A stretch of DNA of 64,000 nucleotides, taken from contig CM056721.1 of NCBI GenBank assembly GCA_029844215.1, positions 132,523,254-132,587,253 on the forward strand, in the 5' to 3' direction. Origin of the DNA: Przewalskia tangutica (Eukaryota > Streptophyta > Magnoliopsida > Solanales > Solanaceae). The position numbers and the translations under genes are program-made. The notes below the pieces were generated by a model. The model saw only the letters and a program-made list of their open reading frames with translations, searched no databases and was not told the DNA's origin. Shown here one piece after another: positions 30,857-41,428 of the stretch. Positions within the stretch are counted from its first letter, which is position 1. Each line of letters opens with the position of its first letter.

Positions 30857-33800
30857 ATGGAAAACCAGTCAGCAAAGAAGAAGACATGGAGTACATGGGA
30901 GGAACTTTTGTTAGCGTTTGCTGTGAAACGACATGGTTTCAAGGACTGGGAATCGGTAGCCATGGAACTACAAACCCGTAGCTCTTTACCCGCTCAATTG
31001 ACCCCTCAAATTTGCAAGGATAAATATCGTGACCTCCGGCGCCGCTTCATGAATAGCTACAACAACAACAACGGTTATGATGAAAAAATCAATGACGGAG
31101 GAGGAGTAGAAGAAGAGGATGTCGATGCTGATGGACAGGTAACGATTCCTTGGATTGAGGAGTTGAGACAACTCCGTGTTGCTGAGCTTAAACAAGAGGT
31201 CCAACGCTACGATCTTTCGATCCAGTAATTCTCTCTGTTTCTATTTTATTTTTATTTTAAAAAAAAATCATTTTTTTAAAAATTTGTATACGTGGAAAAA
31301 ATTCAGTATTTGGATCTGAGATTTTTGATCTGTGATGTGATATGAACAGGTCGTTGCAGTTGAAAGTGAAGAAGATTGAGGAGGAGAGTTTAAACGATGG
31401 CCAGAAACCAGATCTGGAGGATGTGAAGGAAGTGAGATCGCAAAACGACAAAAACAGCGGTGCCGATGTCAAACAGGCGGATTCCACCGGAAAGGCCGTG
31501 TCGAGCGAGGAGTCAGACCGCGAAAACCGGTCGTTCAACGAGTCTAATTCGACGGAGAACAGAGAAACCGGTGTTAAAAACGAACTGGAACCGGTCGAGA
31601 TCGGTGAAAATAAACCGGTTCAGGAAGTTAAACCGGTCAGTGAAGAGGACTCGTATAACGATAGTAGTTCAGATAGACAGGAGGAAAAGAAAGTCCGTCG
31701 CGACTCGGTGAGCGGGTCGAAGGAAGAGACTAAGGAAAACAGTGACGTGCAGAGCACGGCGACTTTAACGAAGAGAAAACGCCAGCGCGGCGGCGGAGAT
31801 GCGTCTGAGATGGGTTCTCCAGCCGTTGGAATTAAAGGGGAGGGTGCGGCCAAATCAGAGCCGTTAATTGAGTTTTTAGATATTATCAGGTCGCATAAGA
31901 ACCGCTCTGTGTTCCAGCGCCGGCTAGACAGCCAGGTAATACTTCTCTACATCGCATTTCAAATTGGTTGGCCTACAACTATTTGCTGATCGATTGGACC
32001 ACTTAAAAAACTAAAGAAACCAATTGGGAAATTTATTTACCAAAAAATATTAACGGATGAGATTCGTTTAAAAAAAAGAAAAAATTACATGCAAAAATTG
32101 ATGAAAAGAAAATAGAAAAAAAGATATAGATAGTACTCCTAGTAAAAGTGGATAAAACAAAACGGAGTAGTGGCTTCAATTTATGACGTGTACGTGGTCT
32201 TCACATTTTTGTTGCCTCCTCAAATTTTTATACCACTTTCATCATCTTTATATTTATGGTTCATTTGCATGCATAGGAAAATTAATAATTGGACTCGTCT
32301 CTTATATGTTGTCTACATGTGACAGTCGAGAAAAAATGTTTGATTATTCCTACTCATAAAAGAATAGGAGTTTCTGTAATTGATCTAACTGCTCCCATGC
32401 AAAAGAGGAAATGTCATTTTGCAAGTTTACTAATTGGGAATTCTTTTATTTTCCCCCCACCAAATTGGACACTTTATGGGCCCAAAAAAATAAATTTGGG
32501 TCTACTAATTTATAAATAAAAATAAGCTCGCATAAGTTGTGTGTGATCTAAAATATAATTTCTCAATTTTACATCTATTAAGCCACCCGTTTTAATATAT
32601 GTGATACAGTTTGAATTGACATTGAGTCTAAAAATAAAATGAATTTTTCAAAAACTTACGTTACAAAAACATGGCACAAGACTTGGGTGATTATAATATT
32701 TTTGAAACTTATAGCCTTAAAACTCTTGTAAAAGTAAGAAACCTTCGCAGTAAAAATTGGTAGGAGAATAGAAATTTGAAGCATCATGGATGCCGAGATT
32801 TGTACTTTATGAAAATTAGGGTAGGGTGATAGGTCCCAACTACAAATCCGGGAAATTGGTGAATTTTGATGGAGAATGGGTCCCACTAACGAGAATGTCT
32901 TGTTTGCATCTTGCCGCAGTGCGTCGGAGCCACTAGAATTTAATCTTAGAACCCCTTTTAAAAATAAGAAAAAAATAGATTACTTTATGGATGGCCCATG
33001 AATATTATAAGGGGCCTTTAAGATGGTATTCAGAAGCCCAATGCTTACTCTTCCTTTTATTCCCCCGCAAATGATATCCTACCCACCAACAATTTGAAGG
33101 ATTTTTTAAATTTAAAAAGTAGTTATATAATTAATATAGTAATTAAATTACTAGACCAAATCTTTCTTCTTTTCATTATTTGCTTTGGCCTCTTTATTTG
33201 TTGTTTAACGTTTTGATACGTTCAAAATATTTAATACTAGTAAGCATAAGGGATCTTTGTATAAATTACCTTGATCTCTTCTTTGAATGAATTCAAATAG
33301 TTTACCTATTTCCCGTTATAATCATGTTGCTTTTAAGTGTTACCACGGTTAATTTACGTGAGACGCAGTAAAGAAAAATTTATTCAAGACATTACTGAAA
33401 CCAGTGACTTTTAGTACACAAAATATCCTGAAACAAGTTAATTAATAATGTTATCCTTAGATTTCACAAAAAAAAAAAACTTTGGAATTAAGCAAGAAGT
33501 CTATAATAACCTAGATATAGGTTCTTGATCGAAAAAAAAAATCAATTTCGATAAAGGTTTTTAGAAAGCCTCCATGTGCTTGCTACACCTAGATTGAAGA
33601 AAAGATATAGGATATTTTAGACATTTTATTATGATTTGTGTTGGGAAAACAATGCAGCGTGCTTGTTTATTCTACTCCCCCGGGATAAAAGTAGTGTTCA
33701 CTTAGCCGTTTACATGCTCCTTAAGAAAATACTAATTTCTAGATAGAAATAGATAATTTGATTAAAATCCCTCTTAATAGGTATTGTGATTTGATTACCT

Positions 33801-36475
33801 AACACTTAATAACAACAAATATGAAAAAGTAATGTTAATTCTTTCTTAATTTGGTAGGTGAACACTCTTTTTTACTCTAAAAATAGAGGCTAATTGGACA
33901 TTCTTTTTTATGGAGAATTTTTTTTTTTCTTCAAGAGATTAAGGTGGTGTTTGGCCAAACGCCCTCTTTCCAGAAGTAGAAACACTTTTTTCAGAAGCCA
34001 AAAAGTGTTTCTAGATGGGAAGAGAAACAGAAACACCAATTTGGTGCTTCTGGAGAAGCCCTTTTTGCTTTGAATTTTTTTTAGACCCATTTACCATTTT
34101 CTTTTCACAAAATTTATTTTAATCTCATATAATATCCCTGTATAAAATAGAAATTTGGGAATAGGGGTAGGGCAGGAGTAAAAATAAAAATTTGAGGATA
34201 ATGGGGTGGTGGGGTGTGGGTTGGGGGTAAGGGCGGGGTAAGAACAACATATTTTTTTTTTATAAAAGTAACAAAAATATGAAATAGAAATTTGAGAATG
34301 GGTAGGGCAATGAGTGTGGGGTGGGGGTAGGGCGGGTAAGAAAAAAATTCATATATTTTTTTTTTTTTATAAAAGTAACAAAAAATATGAAATAAAAATT
34401 TGAGAATGTGTAGGGCAATGGGGTGGTGGGGTGGGGGTAAGGGCGGGGGTAAGAAAACAACATTTTTTTTATTATAAAAGTAACAAAAAATATGAAATAG
34501 AAATTTGAGGATGGGTAGGGCAATGAGTGTGGGGTGGGGGTAGGGGGAAAGAAAAAAACTCATTTTTTTTTATAAAAGTAACAAAAAATATGAAATAGAA
34601 ATTTGAGGATGGGTGGGGTAGTCGGTGGTAGTGGGGTGAGAAAAAAATTCATATTTTCAATCATTTTATATAAAAGTAACAAAAAATATGAAATAGAAAT
34701 ATGAGGATGGGGTAGGGGTAATGAGGCGGGGTTGGGGGTAGAGTGGGGGTAAGGGGGAAAAAAAAATTCATATTTTTTATAAAAGTAAAAAAAATATGAC
34801 ATTGAAATTTGAGAATGGGGTGGGGGTAGGTGTGGGTAGGGCGGGAGGGTAGGTTTGAACATATTTGAGTCATTAACTATCATATTGTCGTTACATTTCT
34901 TATGTACAATATAATATTATTTTTTGATTAAATGTTGCAATTAAATAATTTTTTTAAAAATTATTAAATTGTAAAGATATACTAAATTTTAGAAACATAT
35001 GATAGAAGAGAATATTTTAAATAGTTTTATATCTATTAAAAAGAATATTCTAGTAAATTTGCATAAATATTGGCCAAACATGTGTTTCTGTTTCTCAGAA
35101 GTACTTCTATAATTATACGCCAAACATCTAACTGATTCTCTAGAAACAGTTTCTGCAAAACTACTTTTGAGAAACAGAAATACCTTTTCCGAAGTTTGGC
35201 TAAATAGTACCTAATTGCTATACTTATTAGAGCGACCGCGTTACTTAGGTCAACCCAACCCCACTTCCTTTTTGCGTAGTGTTGAGAAGTATATAGAGGG
35301 GGGGGGGGGGCATATACTTTAAATAGTTGGTTTGCCAACTTCCTTTTCTTCCTCTCCGAATGGAATTTATGCCACGCACCTACTTCCTATCCTCTTTCAT
35401 TAATTCCAATGGTGGTTTTTAAGTTAATTAAAGTTGTAGCTAATAACTTTGACTTTCCATGCAGAAAACGCACACGTACAAGAGTATGATCCGACAACAT
35501 ATGGATCTTGAAACTGTTCAAGCCCGGATTGACGACGGATCCTATAGCTCTTGCCCCGGAAAATTCTACCTGGACCTACTACTCATCTTCAACAATGCCG
35601 TTGTTTACTTCCCTAAATCATCCTCAGAGTCAACTGCAGCTAATGAACTCCGTGGCATTGTCATGGAAGAATTAAAGAAGACCAGAACCCAGTCAAAGGA
35701 GCCGTCACCCGGACCTGGCTCCAGACCCGGACCATTAAGGATCCAACCCAAGCCAGAATTGGAGAGATCCGATTCTTTGCTTGCAAAACACAAGTCTACA
35801 GTTCCTATAGTAGTCTGCCGCAAGAGGAGCTCTATTTCAGCTAAAGCAGCAGGTTCTGGTAATAACAAGCCAGAAAAACAAGCTGATACTAAACCTCCTC
35901 TGAATCCTAAGCCACCCATAAAGTCGTCTTCGAATGAAGAAGAGAGTTCAATCAAGCTTGGGATGAAAGAAAAGCCTGTGACCGGTGTAAGAAGTATGAG
36001 GAGGAGCAGCAAAGACCGTTCAAATAATAATGCTTCACAATCCAACAACCAAAACACAAACACCAAGCAAAGCAATAGTAATAGCAACGCGGACAAAAAG
36101 GAAGAAGCCAAACCAGAGAAGAAGAAAGAAGAAGCTAAAAAACGAGGAGCTGCGGCGGACTTCTTGAAGAGAATAAAGAAGAATTCTCCTACGAAAGGAA
36201 CGTTGATGGAGGCATTGAAGAATAATCCTACGGAGGATGTTGTTAAAGGTAATAAAAGAGAGCAGCAAAAGAAAAAGGTTGATGAACGGAAAGAAGCTCC
36301 GGTGAGGCGAAATGGCAGCGGCGGAGGTAAGGAGGAAGGTAGTCCGTCGAAGAGGAGTGTAGGTCGGCCACCAAAGAGAGGTGGTAGAGAAGTAGTTGTG
36401 CAGGAAAAGCGTGGAAGGGAAAATAGTGAAAAGGATGATTCTTCCAAACGGCCAAAGAAACGGTCAAGGAGGTAA
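30857..36475 (+). CDS. SANT/Myb-like and bromodomain chromatin protein, three exons
   Basis: Exons are 30857-31224, 31350-31935 and 35465-36475. The joints have GT/AG sites and keep the frame (phases 2 and 0), giving 654 residues and a TAA-type stop. Residues about 8-64 form a SANT/Myb-like domain (W11, W14, W31 and CKDKYRDLRRRF). Residues about 99-140 are Leu/Lys/Glu-rich and probably coiled-coil. Residues about 140-290 are acidic and low-complexity. A bromodomain spans about 292-390 across the second intron, with EPLIEFLDIIRSH, MDLETVQARIDDGSY and FNNAVVYFPKSS. The position that usually holds the acetyl-lysine-binding Asn is Phe367. The C-terminal third is Lys/Ser/Asn-rich with an AT-hook-like GRPPKRGG (618-625) and a basic KRPKKRSRR end, likely a nuclear signal. 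The layout matches the plant 'DNA-binding bromodomain-containing protein' family; a nuclear histone-reading or chromatin role is inferred. It is the only intact gene in the window. Confidence 0.88.
33943..35211 (-). mobile_element. PIF/Harbinger-like non-autonomous element, copy 2, TSD TAA
   Basis: The ends are GGTGGTGTTTGGCC and GGCTAAATAGTACC, flanked by TAA at 33940-33942 and 35212-35214. Read on the minus strand it matches copy 1 (20688-21759): the same arms with AAACAGAAATACC and the same repeats at the centre. It has more central repeat units than copy 1. It sits in intron 2 of the bromodomain gene. No transposase is encoded. Confidence 0.82.
34151..34856 (+). repeat. G-rich tandem repeats with G-quadruplex potential
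   Basis: About six or seven units of roughly 110-125 bp alternate an AT-rich part (TATAAAAGTAACAAAAAATA, then ATAGAAATTTGAGGATG) with a G-rich part such as GGGGTGGGGGTAGGGCGGG. Several units have four or more runs of at least three G separated by 1-4 bases. The G-rich strand is the sense strand of the host gene, so the motif would be present in its pre-mRNA. Reading frames on the other strand are a by-product of the repeats. Confidence 0.85.
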
Positions 36476-36770
36476 AATTATGATGAATAAGTAGTAATGT
36501 TAGTTTAGTTTAGTCCCATTTTGTACATTTCACATTTTGTACTTTTGGTGTCAGATTTTTATTTTGGGATTACATTTTAGGATTAGTTTACATCTTTTGC
36601 TTCTGTAACATGTTATTGGCATTTGTACCTTTTCCTTGTTACAGTGAATGTCTTTCCTCAATTAGTTTATGTTAACTGTCCCACGCCATTGGTTATTGTT
36701 TTTAACCAAAGATTAATTTAAAAATGTAGGAGAAAGAAACGAAAAGAAGAAAAGGATTTAATTTATGAGG
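36476..36770 (+). other. probable 3' untranslated region of the bromodomain gene
   Basis: T-rich sequence with TTTTGTA and TTTTGTAC motifs at about 36519-36543 and an AATAAG at about 36486 that could act as a weak near-upstream element. No canonical AATAAA was seen. The poly(A) site cannot be placed. Confidence 0.35.
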
Positions 36771-37429
36771 CTGCTTGACTTATTACTTAGTGTTGTATGG
36801 GGCTGTTGGACTTATTACTTAGCCCTCATTTATTTACACTTAATCAGTTGAATCGTAATCATTTAGATTCAATTTATACAATTGTTTTAAAGGTTTGAAT
36901 TTTAATTATTCAGATTCAGCTTATTAAATTCATTTATTTTCTTCTCTTATAAAACTTCTTAATGGGTCTGAACGAATTTGAAGAAATCAGATCTCTAACG
37001 GAGTCTTAACATCATTCAAACTTATTTAAAATAATATTTTATCTTCTCAATAAAAAAATTACGTCTCTAGCTACTTTTCTCAACTAAATATTATCAAGTA
37101 CTCTTGTTGCCGCAAATATTAATTGATTAATTGTGACAACAAAAATATTTCTTGATTTTTTTTTGAATCTGTCAAAAAATTATTTGAAATCCTATGTATC
37201 TTTACCCACTTCATGATCTATTTTGTACCAGAAAAATTAAACACGAGTGAATTCATCTTTTCAATAAAATCTCTACCTTCATTTCTCAATCTTTGAAAGA
37301 TTATCGTGACTCTATAATTTAATATTTTTCGAGACAATAACAATGAATCAAAAAAAAACTTGAATATTACATAACCCTTAAAACAAATGAGCCCTTAGTG
37401 CTGTATGGGGCTGTTTGACTTATTACTTC
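36770..37429 (+). repeat. 32-bp repeat unit, three copies, one joint hit by a MITE
   Basis: CTGCTTGACTTATTACTTAG, GGCTGTTGGACTTATTACTT and GGCTGTTTGACTTATTACTT belong to successive copies. The second and third also share GTATGGGGCTGTT. The MITE at 36822-37394 lies between copies two and three. Confidence 0.75.
36822..37394. mobile_element. MITE, 573 bp, TSD TTA
   Basis: The left end GCCCTCATTTATTT and the right end AAACAAATGAGCCC are inverted relatives. TTA flanks it at 36819-36821 and 37395-37397. The interior is AT-rich without coding capacity. The 3-bp TTA duplication fits PIF/Harbinger, but the terminal sequence is not diagnostic. Confidence 0.65.
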
Positions 37430-37659
37430 TAGTTACGATATTAGTGTAATTCTTTTTTCGTTTTACTTGATGTAAAAAAGTTAAAACTCAAAAGACAGTA
37501 AAATGAAAGAAAAAAGATAGGGTCGCACAAATGAAAAAAGTGGAAGTAAGCTCTCTTTTATATTTTTCATTAATATTTAAGTAATAACGTTCTCTCATTT
37601 TATTTCAATATACTTCTTATTTTATTCATAATAGAGTAGACATTTTCTACTATGTTCTA
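37398..37659. other. short AT-rich spacer before the LINE
   Basis: No gene or element ends were seen. It is the host flank on the poly(A) side of the LINE; the other flank resumes at 51162. Confidence 0.5.
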
Positions 37660-37864
37660 TGCTCATTTGAAGTTTTTTTTTTAAATCGGATACTAGTGCT
37701 TATATATATTTAACAAAATATACAAGTTAATTAGGGTTGAGACTTATGTTTGTTACATGATTTGGCGCCATGACCATAAAATTGACCATATGGTCATAAG
37801 TTTGTCCCATAACATCCTTCAAAAAAACATTTACAACATAAGGGGAGGGGTGCCACAAAAAACT

Positions 37865-38308
37865 TTACACCATTAAAAATTTCTTCTTTGCTCCCTCGTT
37901 AACTGGCGCATCAACCATCATGTTCTGCTCACGGTAGATGTGTTTTGATTCCGGATGACCCAACTTGTGCATCAAGGACTTACATTCAGAAATAATAGGC
38001 ATGTAAGATAAATGTCCTTGTTTAATAATCATTATAATTACCTCCTTAGAGTCACTGTTGATCTCCAAAGGCACCAGATTCTGATCATGAGCTAGTTGTA
38101 GTCCCTATATAATAGTTGTTAGTTCTGCATAGATATTAGTGGTGTTTGGAAGACCTTTGATAAAACCTACAACCCAATTCCCTGTGTTGTTTCTAATCAC
38201 TCCACCAATACCACCTATCTCAGGGTTCCCAAAGCTGGAGTCATCTCTGTTAATCTTAAAAGAGTCTATTTTAGGGGGTTCCCATTTTAGAGAAATGTTA
38301 ATTCTCAT
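37865..38308 (-). pseudogene. LINE RNase H domain
   Basis: WEPPKIDSFKINRDDSSFGN and GGIGGVIRNNTGNWVVGFIK are typical of the RNase H at the end of plant L1 ORF2. The first catalytic Asp region is kept as NRDDSS. A stop at about 38105-38107 splits it from IYAELTTII to the LQLAHD and INSDSKEVI part. Confidence 0.82.
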
Positions 38309-40630
38309 ACTGGTTCTTTGATGGTGACTAATGAGACTGCTAAATCCAATAGCCTTTCCATAGGCATTTTGAAAACAAGGCTGGTCATTCTTATTGTTAA
38401 AAATGTTGCGATTCCTAATAAGCCATATTTTCCAGAGGCATAAAGGTAGTCAGGTTCCCCAGCCTAAGAGATGGTTATAACTACCAAATTTTGGAGCATT
38501 CCATGAGTTTGTGAAATCATTAATGGTGTTGAAAGTAGTGATGTTGAGAGTTATGGGGGGAGTAATGGTATAGTAGATGACAACATCACTCCAAAGGCTG
38601 TTTGTAGCATTGCATTAAAAAAAATGTGGTTAATAGTCTCAGAATGATTGTTGTAGAATTTGCACTGAGGGTTGATATTTATATCCATAGAGTGAAGGTA
38701 AAAGCTGGTAGAAAGCCTATTATTGTTCATCAGCCAAATAAATAATTTAATTTTATTAGGAATTTTGAGCTTTCAAATCCAATTAAAGTTTGGAGTTCTG
38801 TCAGTTCCCTTAATATTGTTAGGATGACTGATAAGGTAGTAGGTGCTCTTAGAAGTGAATTCACCATTACTAGTGAATTTCCAATAGTTATAGTCTTCCT
38901 CACTGGTGAAATGTTGAGGGGTAGGGGTGTTAGTGATAAGCTGCTTAATACTAGGAGGGAGAACAAAGAAGAGGTTTCCTGAATTGTCCTTAAAGTCTTT
39001 AACTTTAAGATTATCTTCCCCTAGGTTTAGAGGGCCCTGAATGGATTTTCTAAGGGTAGGAGTGTTAAGGATCTAATTATCATGCTAGAAGGAGATATGT
39101 TTACCTTTAATGGCAACCCATGGGGTACCTTTCCTGCAAACTTTGTAACCCTCTAAAATATTATTGCAGGTCCTCCCATGAATCCAAGTTGGTGAGCTTC
39201 TATAGTTCTTGGCAATGAGAACAGAGGCCCATAGGAAGTTGGGGTTATTAAGCATTCTCCAAGCTAGAGAGGTTAACATAGTTTTGTTCTTAGCAGCTAC
39301 TCTATGGATGCCTAGCCCCTTCTTTCTTTGTCTTGGTAATGGTGTCCCATCCTACTAAGTGCATTCTTTTCTTTTCTTTTCTTTTCAGAAGTGGTTCCTT
39401 AGATAAAATTCATTTGAGCTCTATCTATTAGATTACCTATCTTACTAGTGAGCTTAATCTACTGCATTACATGGTTAGAGATACTATTTAGAGAGGCTTT
39501 TGCAAGGGTGGTTCTGCTTGCAATATTAAGAAATTTAGTTTTCCACCCAGCTAGCTTGGTATTTAAGTTGTCAATAATGAATTGGAAATCACTCCTCCCA
39601 GGCCTCTTTTAGAATATAGGGAACACTAGGTATTTACCAAAGGAATCTCTAGACTGGATGGTAAGGCACCTGGAGAATATAACTTTGTCTTCAGGTTTAT
39701 AGTTCCCAAAGAAGATGACCTTAGACTTGGAGAAGTTGATTTTTTGTCTAGATCTAATGTTAAACTGGGTGAGGGTATTAATGATAGTCTGTTCTTAATG
39801 GTTGCCCTGACAAATAAGGTTAGGTCATCTGCCAAGTATATATGAGAAATCTTAGGGACACCTCTATTAGTGGCTATTGGGAACCAGTTGAGAAGATCCA
39901 CCTCATGGTTGATATTCCTAGATAGTCTTTTCATGCAAAGAATAAACAAATCGGGAGACAAAGTCACCTTGTCTAATCCCCATAGCAGGCTTAGACAAAT
40001 CAGTCTTTCCCACATTGACAAGCATAGAAATAGAAGAGATGGAGACACAAGAAAGAGTAAGCTTAATGTTGTTGGTTGGGAAGTTGAAGTATACTATGAT
40101 ATCCCTAATGAAGTCCATTCTAGCCTATCAAAAGCTTTTTAAGTCATTTTTCATAATCATGTTAGCATTCTTACCTTTCAGGGTTCTAAAGTGATCCAGA
40201 TATTCTTGGACAATGATTGTATTGTCTGATGCCCTTCTTCCAATAAGGAAACTAGTTTGAATTGGACCAATAATATTCTGGAGGATAGGCTTCATCCTAT
40301 GGACAATGATCTTTGTAATAATTTTATACTAATTATTATAGAGCCCTATAGGTCTGAAGTTTTTTTAAGGTGACCTCATTGAAGCATTTAGGGATTAGGC
40401 AAAGATAGGTGTTATTCACAGCTTACTCCATAAAATTTGTACTAAAAACAGTCATACAGAAGCGGACAAGAGTTTCTTGAATAGTGTGCCAGTACTTTTG
40501 ATAGAAGAAATGGTGGATTCCATCAGGTCCAGGGGCTTTTATGGGGTTGAAAGAAGAGACAACCTTCTTAATTTCTCCATATGATAAGGGGGCCCAACTT
40601 AATTGTATCTCTTTCAGTAAAAATACCACA
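38309..40630 (-). pseudogene. LINE reverse transcriptase and zf-RVT region
   Basis: RT blocks on the minus strand, in order, are NPIKAPGPDGIHHFFYQKYW, then AMGIRQGD (about 40000-39960) and the catalytic region IYLADDLTLF (about 39840-39810). Downstream, 39279-39085 has WRMLNNPNFLWASVLIAKNY, as in the maturase-like or zf-RVT part of plant LINEs, and 38966-38730 continues it. Several frames and stops are needed. Confidence 0.8.
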
Positions 40631-41428
40631 GTTTGAGGGTTATAGTGTAATGGTTATGGTAAGTCTGATTGCCCAAAATTTCGAAGGAAGCTACTTAGCC
40701 TGAAAGAATCTTATTCTAGACTAGGTTATTAGTATTACTAAAATATTCCTAAACAATAGAGTGGAAGCCTGAGTGATTACACCACATGGTTTCTAGTCTG
40801 AAAGGTTTATACTGAGGGTTAAAGTAGCTATTCGAAAGCTTAATAAGTAAGGGACAATGATCAGAGTGAGTTCTATGGAGATGGATGACAATTGACAGTA
40901 GCATCAAAATACATATTAAGCCATCTGTCATTAGCGAAACATATGTCTAGTATTTCAAGAATGAGGTTCTGCCTATTCTAATTTTTTTGTTTGTCCAGGT
41001 GAACCTAATGCCTTTAAAATCCAAATCAACTAGACCATATTGATTGATACAGTTCCAAAAGCATCTAGCCCTAGAATCATTAATGTGATTACCCCCAAAC
41101 TTTTCAGAGCCTTTAAGAATTTTATTAAAGTCATCTCATATAAGCCAACCATTAGTAAAGTGGTCTGCAATAAAACAGAGCTGATCCCAAGGATTTTTTC
41201 TGTCAGCAAAATAATTACTGGCATAAATAGTAGATAAAACCCAAGAAGAGATGAGTTTATTACCTTGACAATAGCATGAATGTCCTGGCTAGAGATGGTG
41301 ATCTCTTCAACACTCAAGAGATCATCCTTCCACATCACAACAAGACCACCAGAGTTACCGACAACAGGAGATTGGAGGTGGGAGTTAAAGCCAAAATTTT
41401 GAGAAATGTACTTGTGCTCATCCATCTT

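Larger units (their letters stand above)
31936..35464 (+). other. intron 2 of the bromodomain gene (3529 bp)
   Basis: It opens CAG/GTAATACT and closes at TCCATGCAG, and separates the first bromodomain helix from the rest of the domain. About 36 percent of it is the PIF/Harbinger-like element at 33943-35211. The rest is AT-rich with no recognised gene. Two large elements of the same family lie outside and inside this gene in opposite orientation. Confidence 0.85.

Noticed and set aside
34114..34883. Several overlapping minus-strand reading frames of 87-149 codons rich in Pro, Tyr and Phe
   Set aside because: They are the complement of the G-rich tandem repeats in the PIF-like element. The same motif recurs because the DNA is repetitive; there is no start context or domain.
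35605..36447. A 280-codon minus-strand reading frame
   Set aside because: It lies antisense to exon 3 of the bromodomain gene, and its Ser/Phe/Leu-rich composition is what the Lys/Glu/Ser-rich sense strand produces in reverse.
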